Positions 13,064 to 27,396 of a stretch of DNA of 64,000 nucleotides are shown one piece after another. A program made the position numbers and the translations under genes. The stretch spans positions 63,127,501 to 63,191,500 of the forward strand of contig NC_133030.1 in assembly GCF_048771995.1 (NCBI RefSeq), read 5' to 3'. Numbering within the stretch: the first letter of the stretch is position 1; each line of letters begins with the position of its first letter. Origin of the DNA: Taeniopygia guttata (taxonomy: Eukaryota; Chordata; Aves; Passeriformes; Estrildidae). The notes beneath the pieces were generated by a model. That model worked only from the letters and a program-made list of their open reading frames with translations, had not been told where the DNA came from and did not search any database.

Positions 13064-16000
13064 GCCCTCAGTTCCCCCAGGATGGAACAGGCCGGGCCTT
13101 CTCTGCTCCAACAACCCAACTGCGGGCGAGGAGCGCATCAGTCACTCACCGGTGCCGCACCGGAATTTGCATAATTCCAATTATGTTTCCAAAACGGGGA
13201 ACAGGCTCTGACAACTCTGCAGTGCCTCGAACAATCAGAGAAGATGGGAAATGGTTGTCTCGGACCCGATGGTCCGCTGGCACCGAGTCAGCGGCGGGAT
13301 TGCGGCGTGGGAAAGGATGCGGCAATCCGGGTTTTGCCATCAAAACCAATGGATATAAACGTGTTTGAGGAATAACGAGCCTCCCTCCAGCACTGCTCTG
13401 CCTCTCTGTCCTCTTGTCCCTTCATCCTCCACCCCCTGCCTGCCCCAGGGCCATCCCAGCTACCACAGCTCCTGCCTTTCCCAGTTTTCTCCTCTACCTG
13501 GAGGCAAAAGAAAAGCAGGAACGACGGAACCGACTGCGAGTGCCGTTGGTGTGTTGAGCCATCGCTGCCCACGAGGCGGGCGCAGCAGGATATTTAATCT
13601 CCCTGAGTCACCCCTCCCTCCCTATCTGCCATCTGCGAGTGCTCCGGCCTGAAGTGCAGGTTTGGGAACGGGCTGCTCCGGAGCCACGCACCTGCGGCTG
13701 TCCCGGAGCCTTCCCCGCTGCCGCCGCGCACAGCTTGGGCAACCTGGGAATGCCGGGGAGTTGGCAGATGTTAAACCAGTCCACAGATCCCATGCCTTAA
13801 ATAGCACCTGCTTTCCCCAGGCGGATGGGACAGAGCCCAGGAGGAAGCTGTGGGTGCCCCGAGTCTCCTCTGCAGACAGCGGAACCGGCGGCAAAACACT
13901 CCGGGTCTGGTGTTTAATTGCCCGCGGTTAATTGGCAATCCAAGGGAGGAGGAAGCTGCAAGGAGAAACGTCAATTCATAAACCCTCAAGTGTTGGGAAG
14001 CTCCAGATTTTCCGAAGGCCCGAAAGCAGCCCGGCTGCTGAATAATGCATCAAGCTGCCGAGAAATTGGCAAACACCGGAACCAGTTAATCCACAGATCC
14101 CTCTCGGATGCCAGCACTCCTCCAGTGACAACGTGATTAACCAGTTTCACTACTGGGAGCGTTCCTGGGAGCTGGAGAGCCTGGAGAAGGCAAGGAGGAG
14201 TTGTGGAGCCCCTTCTCCTGCACGGCAGAGTAGGGCTGAGGGGGACACTGGAATTGTGAGGGGTGAAAAATGAGTGTGGCATTAGAACGGGAGATTCCAG
14301 GCTTTGAGCTGCAGGCCTTGGGTCAGGGAAACCCACAGGTCACTCCAAACAAGATGGAAAAGATGCAGCTCATCCTGGTGGGGAGATGCATCCCCTGCCA
14401 AAAATCATAATAATGGCCATGATGAAATGAAAAGCTGGGAAGTTTTGGTGCTGTGGTTAAAAGTGTAACCTCACATCCAGGGGAAACCCAGAGCAGGATT
14501 TCTCTGTGAGGCAAACAGGCAGGGCAGGAGCAGATCCTGAGATTGCAGGCAGTGCTCCTTAAAGGAGAACACACCTCTGCCCTCTTGCCTGCAACATTCC
14601 CAGCCCTCCCTAAAGAGGCTGCAGGCAGATCCAAAGCAGAGCTGCAGGAGAGCAGCAGGAGCAGCCCAGGAGCATCAGCAGAGCCCAGAGCCCAGCCTGG
14701 ATGGTGACCCTGGCTCTCAAATGCCACACACTCAAAATGTTTGGAGGCAAGGCCTGGAGGATTCATGAGGACTTTGGATTCATGAATGGGTCCAAGGCTG
14801 TAAGATGAGCCAGAGATCCAGGGACAGCTCGTTGGCAGCCATTGAGCTCCTTCCACAAAGCAGCACCGGGGGCCAGCGGCTTCCACAGCGGCCCTTGCTG
14901 AGCTTGGCTCTTCTTCCATCCAGCAGATGCCAGGGAAGATCATCCCAAACCTTCGTGTCAGGCAGCAAGGAGCCACCAAGCACACCAGCACTGTCTGTCC
15001 TGCTGCTGACCCTCACCTCCCTACCCAAATGCTTCTGTTTTCAGTGCTGATGTGAAACCCAGTTCGTTCTGAGTCATCACAGCCCCAAAAAACTCGTTAT
15101 TTTGAAAATACGAGTAGCTCCAGAATATACAGGATGGAATTTGAACACTTAACAGACATTCTTTGGAGGCAAAGGTAAAGCCAGCTCACTGCTGGCCTGC
15201 CAAAACTCCCTCTCAGCAGTGTGAGGCGGGTGCTGGGTTGGTTACAGCCAGGGCAGCAGCCTGAAAGCCACAAAAACATGATAGGAAAAGCTTCCTGGAG
15301 AGAGCTGGGTCAGCTCCAGCCTAATCCAGCCCCTGTGGGGAACGAAATCCTGGCAGCTGTTGAGCTCATGGGATAACTGCGGGCACATCCCGCTCCAACG
15401 GTGCGTGGTGGGAGAAGTCCCCAGGCACTCCTGTGCTGCTCCACAGGAGCCCCTTCCTTCCTAGGACAAAAACAACAAATATCAGCAGCACAGGGACTTT
15501 GCAATCCCACGTTCCACTCCCAAAGTGCAAAGTCTCCCTCGGAGCAAGCACAGGAAGCCAGTGGTGCTGCCCAGTTAGGAGCTGTCAGCAGCAGGCACGG
15601 CAGGCCCTGGAACTCCCAGCCTGCATGGAATGAGTTCCTTCCCCAAGAGCAGCTTTGCAGGAATGCCAGAGGTATTTTGGGGCTGGATTGGCACTGGATG
15701 CTTCCCTCTGCTCCTCTCTGACGATCCAGGCAGGTGCCTTCCTCTGATGGACCCTCATGCGATGAGAATTGCTGGAGCTCAGCCACAAAAAAAGCAACGT
15801 GGTCTTCTCAAAAACTCAGGATAATCCTGGGAAATTGCTTCCCTTGCTTCTGAGGTCTCCCAGCCAGCCCACCCCATGTCCTATTGTCCTGTGACTACAG
15901 AGGCCACTTGAGGTTTTCCCATTTTCCCCCCAAAATACGAAATAAAAGTGCATTCTCATAGAACAGCGGAAAAATCATTGGGTACAATGCAGCATTTCCT

Positions 16001-16185
16001 GCAGCTTTCTGCAGTTAGGAGTTTTCTTAGTTCTCATGCCTTGCAATGATGAGAGAGAAAACCTCCCCTCCTGCTCCATCAGAAACTTCAGATGAAGCCA
16101 GTGCCTGGTCCATGCAGTGGAAAATCAAACAAAGAATCCATTCTAGGCACAAGCATGTGGATAATTTTAGGAGTTCACAGCATCA

Positions 16186-16382
16186 TAAAATCCCAGAATG
16201 GTTAGAGCAGGGACCTTAAAGCTCATCCAGTGCCACCCTGCCATGGCAGGGACACTTCCACCATCCCAGGCTGCTCCAAGCCCTCTCCAACCTGCCCTTG
16301 GGCACTGCCAGGGATCCAGGGGCAGCCACAGCTGCTCTGGGCACCTGTGCCAGGGCCTGCCCACCCTCCCAGCCAGGAATTC
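16186..16382 (-). repeat. CR1-type LINE, 3' end fragment
   Basis: Antisense CR1 end: AATCCCAGAATGGTTAGAGC, then 'CCATGGCAGGGACACTTCCA', 'CCATCCCAGGCTGCTCCAAG' and 'GGGGCAGCCACAGCTGCTCT'. It sits just before the AP-1 site cluster. Confidence 0.8.
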
Positions 16383-16758
16383 AGGCTCTTTTCTGCACCT
16401 TGGCTCCCTCCTCTTCTGTTTAACCACCAAGGGGGTTTTCACCCACTGAAAGGCAGCTGGAGCACTGGGGTTCTGTACGGATCCAGGAGCTGTTGGTGGC
16501 ACCCCTGGGGGATTCCTCTCACCTGAAAACCTCCAACAAAATCAAAGTGTTCTAAGTGTTACCAATTTCCAAGCATCACCAATTTCCATCTCACAGGACA
16601 CCCATTAAACCCTGCTGAAGCATTTTTCCTAACTAAAGCTGTCTCGGAAGATGCAGCTAAGAAAAGCAGGAACAGAGGAGCCAAGTGCAGCCTCTGGAAG
16701 GGAAAACTTGAGGCAAAGCAGGGGCCAGAGCCTGTTAAACCACTGTGAGACTCAGCAG

Positions 16759-17626
16759 TGACTCACACTTGGACTTTTTTCCCCTCCTTTCTTAAGGAGG
16801 CCAGAGATACCTGTTCTTAAGCAAGAGCAGAGCCACTTCCTGGCCAACCCCTTGCACACCCCATTTCCCGCCCGTGCAAACCGCCCTCCACAGAGCTGCC
16901 GGGGCTCTGACTCAGCCCTGCACCTTCCAGAGCTGACACAGGGTGAAAATCACACCCCTCTGCTCTTGGGGTGCTCCCACTTCTGAAAGGGAGATGGATT
17001 GTGGGGCTCCACCTCGGCCTGAAGCCTTTGCTCAGCCAGAATTCCGAACACGAGCGCGCGCAGGACCTCAGAAGAGGAACTGAGTCAGTCAGCAGGGGTG
17101 ACACTCACTCACCAACAGCCCCTGGGAGCTGATGCTTCCCCACGAGATGAGGAGAAAGTTGGTTTTTTTTTAACTTCCAGAAAGCACCAAAGCTGAGGGG
17201 ATTTCAGATTGCCCACACTGAGCTGTCAGGTTGGACAGATATTAGAAGCAAATCCAAGATAAAAGCACAGCCTTGTGTTAGAGGGAAGTCTGAGTCACAG
17301 AGCTCACACTGAGGCTGCTTCCACATCCACAGCGAGTTCCCTGCTCCTGGCAGTCCCTTCTGTGCCATTCCCAAACCCCAGTGGGAAGGGAGGTCACCTC
17401 AGCTCCCCGGGCTCTCCAGCCCTTGCGCCAGCTGTTCTGACAGCATTTGTAAAGCGAGACACATTCCCTCGGGAGGACTTGCATTATCAGGGCTAATTTC
17501 CAATTAGGAATGGTGGGCAGAGCTTTTCCAAGGCCTGTCCATGAGGACAGGGCCCTGTGAGTGGGGGCTGAGTCAGGCGTGCTCCGATGGGACACGATAA
17601 GCGCCGGCATTTTGAAATGTGACTCA
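16759..17626. promoter_or_regulatory. Cluster of six AP-1/NF-E2-type sites: candidate enhancer
   Basis: TGACTCA or TGAGTCA occurs at 16759-16765, 16908-16914, 17081-17087, 17291-17297, 17569-17575 and 17620-17626. Random DNA would give one such heptamer in about 8 kb. The copy at 17569 reads GCTGAGTCA, the extended form bound by NF-E2/MAF-BACH dimers, and GATA-type hexamers (GATAAG at 17596, TTATCA near 17485) lie close by. The cluster is about 1 kb beyond the predicted ARF6 polyadenylation site. Enhancer activity is inferred, not shown. Confidence 0.4.
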
Positions 17627-17787
17627 CTGCTACAGCCAGAGAGACACACCGGTTCCCCTGCTTGTCTCCAGCTCCGAGGAGTTTAATTAAGTCAGAGTAA
17701 GTTCATTTACACAGCCACACCCTGGACTGACAGCCAGGCAGAGCCTGAACACCCTGGAAGGGGAAGGCTCCTGCACCCACCTGGCTG

Positions 17788-17850
17788 GATATTCATGGAA
17801 TCACGGAATGGTTTGGGTGGGAAGGGACCCCAAAGCTCAGCTCGTTCCAT
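17788..17850 (-). repeat. CR1-type LINE, very short 3' tip
   Basis: About 60 bp match the terminal CR1 motif in antisense (GGAATCACGGAATGGTTTGG, then GGTGGGAAGGGACC). Only the tip is present. Confidence 0.65.
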
Positions 17851-18549
17851 AGGCAGGGATGCTGCTCACTAGAGCAGGTAGTGGTGCTCCTGAGCATTCC
17901 CAAAGCTGTGCAGCAAGGAACTGTTCCAGGGCTGACACCCGGCCTGGCACCTGTGGGAGCAGCCTCGGAGCGGAGCCCCGGCCGTGCCCTGTGCCAGCAG
18001 AGCAGGGCTGTGACCCCGCTGCCTGTCCCAGGGGATGGCAGCTGTCACAGGATCCAGATCCCGCTGCTCCCAGCCCCCCGCAGCCCCAGCACCTGCCCAA
18101 GTCCTTTCATCAGCTCACTCGTGTCCTACTCAGGCACCACCGAGTCCCAATGTCACATCTGTCACTCCACAAGCACCCCTAGTCACTCATCAGCCCCTTT
18201 GTCCATCCCTGCACGTGCCACACTGGCTCGTGGCTGCCCTTTCCAGGGAATTTCCTCCCTGGAACACGGCAGTGACAGTCCCTCCGTGCCCTCACCTTCC
18301 CAAGTTACCTGGGGCTGGCACCGAGGCTGGAGATCCCTGACAATAAACTTTGCTCAAGTGGGAATATTAAAGCAGCATCCTTCTTTTCCACTAATAATCT
18401 CTCATCTAATTCTCAAAGGAATTACAGCCAGGCTTCCAATCTGGGAGATCCAGAACAGAGCCCTCTTTATGCCAGCGCAACGCCCGACTCTGGCACCAGA
18501 TTGCCCCTTCCTGCTTCTCTCATAATTCAATACAAGTAACATACCAGGA

Positions 18550-21517
18550 GAGCTCCGCTGTATAATTGCTTTATTTTCTGCTTATTAGTTCTTTACCAAC
18601 ACTACAGCCATATTGAGAACACAGAATTCCTGGGAACTTCAGTCAGGGAGATCACAGGCCACAAACTCAGTCACTTGGTCGGACACGATTGAACGCCATT
18701 CAAAACTTACTCCATAAATCACACGAACACAAATCGATGCACTTGGAATTCCAGACTGGTTTGTTTGGTACAGAATTCCCACTTTATCCTACTGACAGCC
18801 ACTCCCTCGTGCTGAGGTCCAGCTACAGCCTAGAAAGGACGTGTTGGAAGTGAAACCTGTGGGTTTTTGTTCGGTGGCCGCAGCCGTTTATTTCTGACGG
18901 CTCTGCCACACGTTCCAGTAACTTTTTCTCCCCCATCTCTTCCTCCCCACTCCCCCCCGCCCCCCAAAAAAAAATTTTAAAAATCCAGAAGCAAAAGCAA
19001 TTTCCTTTCACCTACAAAACAGAATTACAAAGTTACTTCTAAGGGGATACAAAACTGCAAAGTCAACTTAATGCAAAGGCTGCCCCAGCGCTTGGAAACA
19101 CAGGAAACCAACTCAGACAAAAAAATGAAGGTATTGAAGTTTTCATGTTGACTGAGAATAGGTTTAAGAAAGTTCAAGAACCATTAATAGAGCTTCAAGT
19201 TTTCCAGTTTAGGCATTTACTTTGTGCTTGGCTATTTTATTGATGCTCCAGAAGAAAACAGTAACCATATTGTTGCAATTTTAAGTTTTTATACCACCAG
19301 ACTGTTCATTAAGTTACAGCAACAGGAAAAGAAAAATAAAAGCTAGAAAATAGAGCAATGATATTCCAATGGCAAAAAGCCTTGGAGTAAAAGAAACTAA
19401 TCTCACTTCCTCTTCTTTAGGGCTGAGATGGAAGAGTTATTTCTACATTAGGCTTCTGCAGACTCGCTCTAATTCACAAAGTCCATCAATGCTCTATCTT
19501 CTAGCACCAAGAACCCATCCAGTCCCATTTGCAACCCACATCCAGAAAAGTCTTTTTTTGGAACCATACTCTAAAAGGACTTTGAAGTGCTCCAAAGCAT
19601 TGGATTTCAGAAGTGAATTCAGGATTTTTATCTTCCCATACATCTTTGGTAAGAGCTCCATGTGTACAATGTACTCAGCATGCAGAGTCACCACTGCAGC
19701 AATGTAGTGTAATGCCCCCAGTTCCATGTAAAACTTATATGCTTGAAAAGAGAAAACAATTAAGAAAAAAAAAAAAAAAAAGGAAAATAAAAGCCATTTT
19801 CTTCTGGTTTTGTAGCATACATTCCTAGAATTCCCCAACGGAGTTTTAACTCCTTGAGGAAATCTGAAGTTAATCCTTAAGGCTGAATAAGAACCAGCTG
19901 CTTTAACAGTTTGTGCACCCAGCGTTAATTAATGATTGAGTTTTTATGCAAATACTCGCTCTGGGTGGGGTTTTTGATTGGCCAGTCCCAGCTACAGGCT
20001 GTGACATGGCTAAAGAGCTGCTTTGCCCTTTAAGAACTAATTATGGAAGTTTACATTCAGCGTCGATTCTCTCTCTCTCCCCTCCCCGCTCTCATTAGCA
20101 GTTCCTCAATGGGCCTCAGACATCCAACATAGTTCCCTTTCCTACCGGACTCCGGCAGCCCCGGGCCACAGGGAGGAGGCTCCAGCCACTCGCAGGAGCT
20201 CAGTCCAGGCTTGGGAAACCAAAGCAAGCAGTGATTTCCTCAAAATGGCCATTCCCGATGTCAGAAACGCCGGGCGCGAGCAGAGCTCGGCTCGGAACTC
20301 ACCGCCCTCGCAAGGCTCCAGCATGGAAAAAGAACAATAATAACAAGAAATAACAATTTCCTCCTGTCTGTTGGAAAGAAACAGGAATCCCTTCAAGGTT
20401 TAGGTGTCTCCAGCTGCCTTGAGATGGAAGCGAGAGGCAAGTCAGAGCTGGACTTTTGCCAAAACATCTGATTTAAACTCAAACTCATTGCAACATTTTA
20501 TTGCTGCATCTGCTGGAAAGAGCCTCGGCCCGAGGACCGACACCGAGGAGTAAAAAACTGCAACTAAACCTCATTTAAGACAAAAAACCTGCCCAGTGCC
20601 TACCCTGGAACTACAGCATGGCTCATGCCTGGTTTGCTATGTGGTGTGGGGAGCTGGTTTTGCATCCCTCCTCATGCATGATGTATGGGTCAGAACTTCC
20701 CAGCTGACATTCCAAAGCAGTTCTTGCATTTCCCAGCGCCCGACACGCACTTTGAACACGTTACAGTGGAATTCCCACTCTCTGCCACTGCAGGCAAGAA
20801 TTCCCCTCGTTAGCCTGAGCCGTGGAGCCAGACTGAGTCACTGTTTAGTTACAGATTAACAGAACTTTTTTTTTTTTTTTAAAAAAAAAAAGTCCTTAAT
20901 ATAAAAAGACAGACTGCAGTTTGATTTTAAGCAACAATTTTCAGTTTACTAGATGAAGTCGACCTAGCAACATATCCTGCAAGAATGCAAAAAAGTAGCA
21001 ATCTACAGCAAAGTGAGAGGAGAGAAAAAAATATATATATAATCAAAAAAGTAGACCCAGAAAGCATACACTGAAAATGGACCCCCTCCCCCAACATCCC
21101 CCAAAATAATCAAACCAGCAAAGGGCTAACGAGAGGAAAAAGGAAAAAAAAAAAAACAACCAAAAAAAAGTTACTTAGCAAGTCTATAATGTGTCCTTCC
21201 CCTGTTTGCTGGAAGTCTGCCATAGCATCTAGTGCCTGTGTTCGTGTCACATTCGGAGGTTAGAGCATCCTAACGCCAAGCAGGAGGAGTTAGAACAGGA
21301 ATCCAGCCAAGGGTGCAGGAGGAAAGGGTGGCAACTGGAGAAAGGTGATCATAATCCTATGGATGCGGTTTTGTTTTACTTTTCAGTAGAGAATCATTCT
21401 TCTGGAAAGCCACGTGGGTTATTTAATTTTTTTTTTGTTTCTTTTTTTTTGTTGTTTGTTTAAATTTTTTTTGTTTTGTTTCTTTAATTCTTTGTAGACT
21501 AAATAGTTCCTCTCCCA
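18550..21517 (-). other. ARF6: ARF6 3' untranslated region (predicted)
   Basis: From the ARF6 stop codon down to a minus-strand AATAAA at 18570-18575 there are about 2.95 kb, close to the length I recall for the human ARF6 3' UTR. It is AU-rich, with ATTTA-type motifs, a poly-A/T tract at 19767-19781 and a T-then-A run at 20865-20891. No other gene fits here, and the open frames on both strands are short. The exact cleavage site and possible earlier poly(A) sites need transcript data. Confidence 0.6.
18570..18575 (-). promoter_or_regulatory. Predicted ARF6 polyadenylation signal
   Basis: TTTATT on the plus strand is AATAAA on the minus strand. It is chosen because the resulting 3' UTR length agrees with the mammalian orthologue; alternatives closer to the stop codon cannot be excluded. 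Confidence 0.45.
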
Positions 21518-23140
<1,623 letters not shown>

Positions 23141-24525
23141 ATCCCACCAGGATGCTCCTGGTCACTCTGGGGTCTCCTGCTGGAGAGCACATCTGCATTC
23201 CCTTCAGATCCTGTGGGATTGACTTCACCCTCTCTTCCCATTCCCTTCAAAAACACCGAACTGGGGGTTGATTTCTCTGGCTGATGTCCTGGCACATGGA
23301 AAGCAATTCCTCTGTGGGAGAACAGGAGGTTTTCTAGCCTGCAGAATTATTCAGGGCTCAAGCTCTTCCCTCTGCTGAGCAGGGACAGGAACGGCTGGAG
23401 ATGCACAGGGAGGTTTGGTTTGGAGATCAGGCCCAGGGGCTGGATCCATGGTCCTTGGGGTCCCTTCCAGCTCAGGATTTTCCAGCGTTCTGCCATGGCA
23501 AGAGGAGTTTTTGAGGAAGGCTTTGCTGTTTCCTGCAGCGAGGGCTCAGGAGTGTCCCTGCCTGGCCGGGCACTGCCAGATTTCACGCTCTGCTGGTTAA
23601 ACCAGCAGATAATGCTGCTAATTCACATTTCCAGCAAGCCCTGGTCCTGCTGGATGCAGCTGGTTGAGTCTCCTCTCTCACTAGCATGGGATATTTATCT
23701 AAACAGAGAGCTAAATATTTGCAGGGCTAAAATTAACATCAGGCTGTGGATATTGGTGGGTTTTCACTTGGCTCTGCTCAGCGGGACCATTTCCGTGCTG
23801 CTGAGTTCATTCAATCAGGCAGCACCAGGCCACAAGGGTTCAAAATAGTAGAGAAAGGTGATGTCAGGAGCTTTAAGGTCCTTCCTCTGCCCACGAGCTG
23901 GAATCTGTTGTTCTTCCCTTGTCTCAGAGCAGCTTTTTGTGCTGTCAGGAAATGACTTTTGGTGCTTTTGTTCTGACAGTGCAAAGGGTGTGACCGTGCT
24001 GAGGTTGTTCTGCTTTCCTTTGTAAGAGCTGAGAGGCTCCTCTGGGGCTTTGTCCCTGGACCCAGCAGGTGAGGAGGTGGATCTCAGGGAAAAGGTGAAA
24101 ATAAAGCACAGCTGGTGGAACACGGGCTGTGTCACCCCCCTCTGGGTACCAAGAAACCCCATGGAATGAGCAACTGCAGGCTGGGGAAATGCCCTTTCCA
24201 TCATCTGCTCCCCCTTTTGCACCCAGCCGTGCTGTTCCTCGGGTCTCTCCTCTTGAATCTTGGCTTTTTTTGGGTTGTTGGAGGCTGCATTGTCCATCAT
24301 CTCTGGGGATTGGGTGCAAATAGGGCTTGGCCTGCTTTGGCTTTGCCCATTTGACCTGGCAAACAGCTTTTCTGAGCTCCCTCTGTCCTTTCCCTGCTGG
24401 AAAAGTGATGTGCAACACCTGCCAGAGTTTCTCTGAGCTGCTCCTGCACTGGAGCCCTGTGGAGATTGGGCCCTGCCAGTGCCCCCTGCTCCAATCCCTG
24501 TTATCCCTCTGCCTGCTAATGATGC

Positions 24526-24955
24526 CTCAGGTTTTGTCTTTTATATTTTTCACATTCTGTGCTGCTTTAGTGTGTGGGTCTGGGCTCCATACCAGGGGAT
24601 GCTGAGCTCTCTGCACAGAGCAGGGAGACAAAACAATTCCTGCTCCAGCTGGGCACCAAGGACAAATGATCCAAATCTCAGCCCAGGAGCACAAACCCCG
24701 TGGGCTGGAGAGAGAAAAACAAGCAGGGTGGGACTGCCTGGGCTAAAGCTGGAATGGGACAATGAACTCCAAGGTGCCAATGGAGCAGAACTGATCCCAG
24801 GGAGAGCCCCCAGGAGCGCTCGTGCATTTTGGGGCCATTTTGGTTCATTTGGGTGCAGCCCTGGCTGGGCTCTGGTGCTGCCCAAGGTGGATCCATGGAG
24901 GAGATCCTTTAATAAATCCCTGATTTATTCTTTAGCTCCATCCAGCCTCTGCTCC
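24526..24955 (+). mobile_element. LTR-like dispersed repeat, copy A
   Basis: About 430 bp beginning CTCAGGTTTTGTCTTTTATA and carrying AATAAA about 40 bp before the end (CTTTAGCTCCATCC...CTCTGCTCC). A second copy in the same orientation lies in NEMF intron 19 (48253-48682); by eye the two agree at about 95-96%. The terminal poly(A) signal and general design suggest an ERV long terminal repeat, but no target duplication is evident, so the class is uncertain. Confidence 0.6.
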
Positions 24956-25700
24956 AGGGGAAAGAGTTGCCATGGCCTGGCTGTGCTTGGAAAGGAAGTG
25001 TTCCTGCTCTTTAGGAGGATGGAGAGCAAGGAGACATTTGAGCACTCAGCACTTTGGGTAGTTAAGATCTCTAATTAGTCACTAATGAATCAGTGCAGCT
25101 CACCCCCAGTCCCACAGGGAATGGGGGAGAAGCTGGAGAGAGAGCACCACCTACTTTTGGAACATTTCAGTGGAGAGTCCTGCTGGTTTCCGTAAGTGCA
25201 CAGGAAGAAGGGTAAACAGGAAGCAAATGGAAATAACCTCAGTAAAGCAAAAAAAGCCTTTGCTGTCTGAGGGATCCCACTGCTCTGGCCCCGGGAGCCA
25301 CCGGGAGAGCACAGCCTTTAAATGGGAATTTGTTTGGAAAGGCAGACCCGCATTTTTAAGCAGCTGTGGGGTGGAAATTTGTCACCACAGATGAAATGGG
25401 ATGGTCTGAGCAAAGCAGGTTCTTCACCTCAGGATGGAGATAAACCTACTCCCTGTTACCACCCTCAGGGAAAGGAATGCACCTCTGGGCACTGTCTACT
25501 CCACATAGCTCAGCCTTTCACTGCTGACTGATTTTCAAGGTAAAATACCCCAAAAGAGGCACTCAAAATACCCAGATATGTTCTAAATTACCTAAAAAAC
25601 GTGAGCTTTTAGGATGGGTTCAGTTTCACACACCTGCTTGAGAAATAAAACCCTTCTCAGCTCCTTGGCAACCCCCAGGGAGTTACTGGGTAGCCTGCAG

Positions 25701-25903
25701 GAGTTAAATATTTTAGAGCTGAGTTAAATATTTTAAAAGTGAGTTAAATGTTTTAAAAGTAAGTTGAACGTTTTAAAAGTGAGGTGAATGTTTTAAAAGT
25801 AAGTTGAATGTTTTACAAGTAAGTTAAATGTTTCAAAAGTTAGTTGAATGTTTGAAGAACGAGGTGAATGTTTTAAAAGTGAGGTGAGTGTTTTAAAAGC
25901 GAG
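25701..25903. repeat. 20-bp tandem repeat, about 10 copies
   Basis: Units of the form AAGTTGAATGTTTTAAAAGT, with GAGTTAAATATTTTAAAAGT-type variants at the start, follow each other about ten times. Unit length is constant and variation is by point change only. Confidence 0.85.
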
Positions 25904-27039
25904 CACTGGCTGACGCTGTGTCAGTGCCTGGAGTGTCCTGTGTACCTGCTGGGCATTTACAGCCCAGAGAGTAAGAAGCAATTAGGTTATAAAGTGATTA
26001 GTGGTTACAGCCTGGGGAGAAGGGCAGCAAATACCTGTGGGACCTTGTGGTAGCTCAGCTGGGCCTGGCTGCTCCTTATCTTTATCTTTCCTTATCCAAA
26101 AGGAACCTGTGGGCAGTGCAGGTACCAAGGTTTGCATTTATTGTTCTCCGTGGGTTTGCAGGGCTGTGGTTCCATGTTCTGCCCTCCACCAGAGGTCCAG
26201 GTGCTGTGACAGCAAATTAACAAACCTTGAGACACCAAATTAATAAAACCTTGAGGAAGTTGATGCTGATCAATCAGAGCATTTTTATCTCTTTGAATAT
26301 AAATCAAATTCCAATCACTGTGGACCATCAGGCCAAACCTGTTTGGATGGGGTGCAGCCCATCTTTCCTTGCTTCCCTCTTGACAGAGATGGGAAAAGCC
26401 TTTGTTCACTGATCTTCAAAGACCTTTGTGGCTTTCCAAGGAAGGAAAAGGGAATATAATAACTCTGGCTTTAGTATCTGTGCTAGATAAATTCTTCTGT
26501 TGTGAAAACAAATTACATCCTCCATACAACAATGGCATTGCAGGGGCAGATTTGTCATGGAGATATCTGACACAATGGGCCAAGTGTCCTGTGCTGGGTG
26601 AGTCAGGGAGAGAAGCTTTTCCCACAGCTCCTGGCCCTGGTCCTGCCTCCCTGTGGGCAGGGAGGGGTGGGGATGGTTCCCAGGGGTGTCTCAGCCCTGT
26701 TTCCTGTGATTTGGGTGGGATTGGCAGGAAGCTGAACCTGAAACCTCCAAATCTGTGTGTGCTACAGGCAGTGGCATCAGAGACATCCCTGGATCTTCCC
26801 ATCCCGTTAAGGAAATGGAGGAGTGGAGGTGGGAAGGGGTGCTGGGGAATATCCTGACTGCAGCAGGTCTCTGTGAGCCCCAGTGAGCTGAAATGATGCC
26901 TTGAGGGTCCTGAAGAACCAAGAAAATCCCACAGGTATCATCAGGAAAAATCCCTGTCCTGGTCTCCAGCCCCCTGTGGAAATGAGGAAAAGATCCTCCA
27001 AAGTGGCCTTCCAAGGAGGAAAACCAGTCTGACACCCTG

Positions 27040-27396
27040 GAGAAGGGAGAGCTCCAGGGAGAGCTCAGAGCCCCTTGCAGGGCCTGAGGGGCTCCAGGAG
27101 AGGGACTGGGGACAAGGATGGAGGGACAGGACACAGGGAATGGCTCCCACTGCCAGAGGGCAGGGATGGATGGGAGACTGGGAAGGAATTCTTTATTCAG
27201 AGGGTGGTGAGGTTCTGCAAACCGAATTTCAATACCTTTAGATGCCCCTGGAAGTGTCCAAGGCCAGGTTGGACATTGGGGCTTGGAGCAGCCTGGGACA
27301 GTGGGAGGTGTCCCTGCCCATGGAAAGGGGGTGGAATGGAATGGGATTTAAGCTCCCTTCCCACACAAAACATTCAGGGATTCTACGATTCCAGAA
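27040..27396 (+). repeat. CR1-type LINE, 3' end fragment
   Basis: One of the longer CR1 ends here. It includes the upstream block GAGCCCCTTGCAGGGCCTG, the GGAATGGCTCCCACTGCCAG block, 'GTGTCCAAGGCCAGGTTGG', 'GGACAGTGGGAGGTGTCCC' and a degenerate CCCACACAAAACATTC end. Sense strand plus. Confidence 0.85.

Larger units (their letters stand above)
8800..18549. other. Intergenic region between the solo LTR and the ARF6 3' end
   Basis: No gene is recognisable. The largest open frame (12166-13368, plus) has no domain-like sequence and crosses a 42-bp tandem repeat. The region contains CR1 ends near 11.0, 16.2 and 17.8 kb, an A/T-rich stretch at 11255-11285, a perfect palindrome at 10206-10221 and a cluster of TGASTCA sites at 16759-17626. 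The 12.2-14.2 kb part is richer in CpG than its surroundings but lacks promoter motifs that I can name. Confidence 0.55.

Noticed and set aside
12166-13368. 400-residue plus-strand frame
   Set aside because: No start context, domain or conserved-looking segment; it crosses a 42-bp tandem repeat and other frames are equally open.
26220-26580. Possible interspersed element
   Set aside because: A/T-rich and repeat-like in feel, but no second copy in the window, no clear ends and no target duplication.
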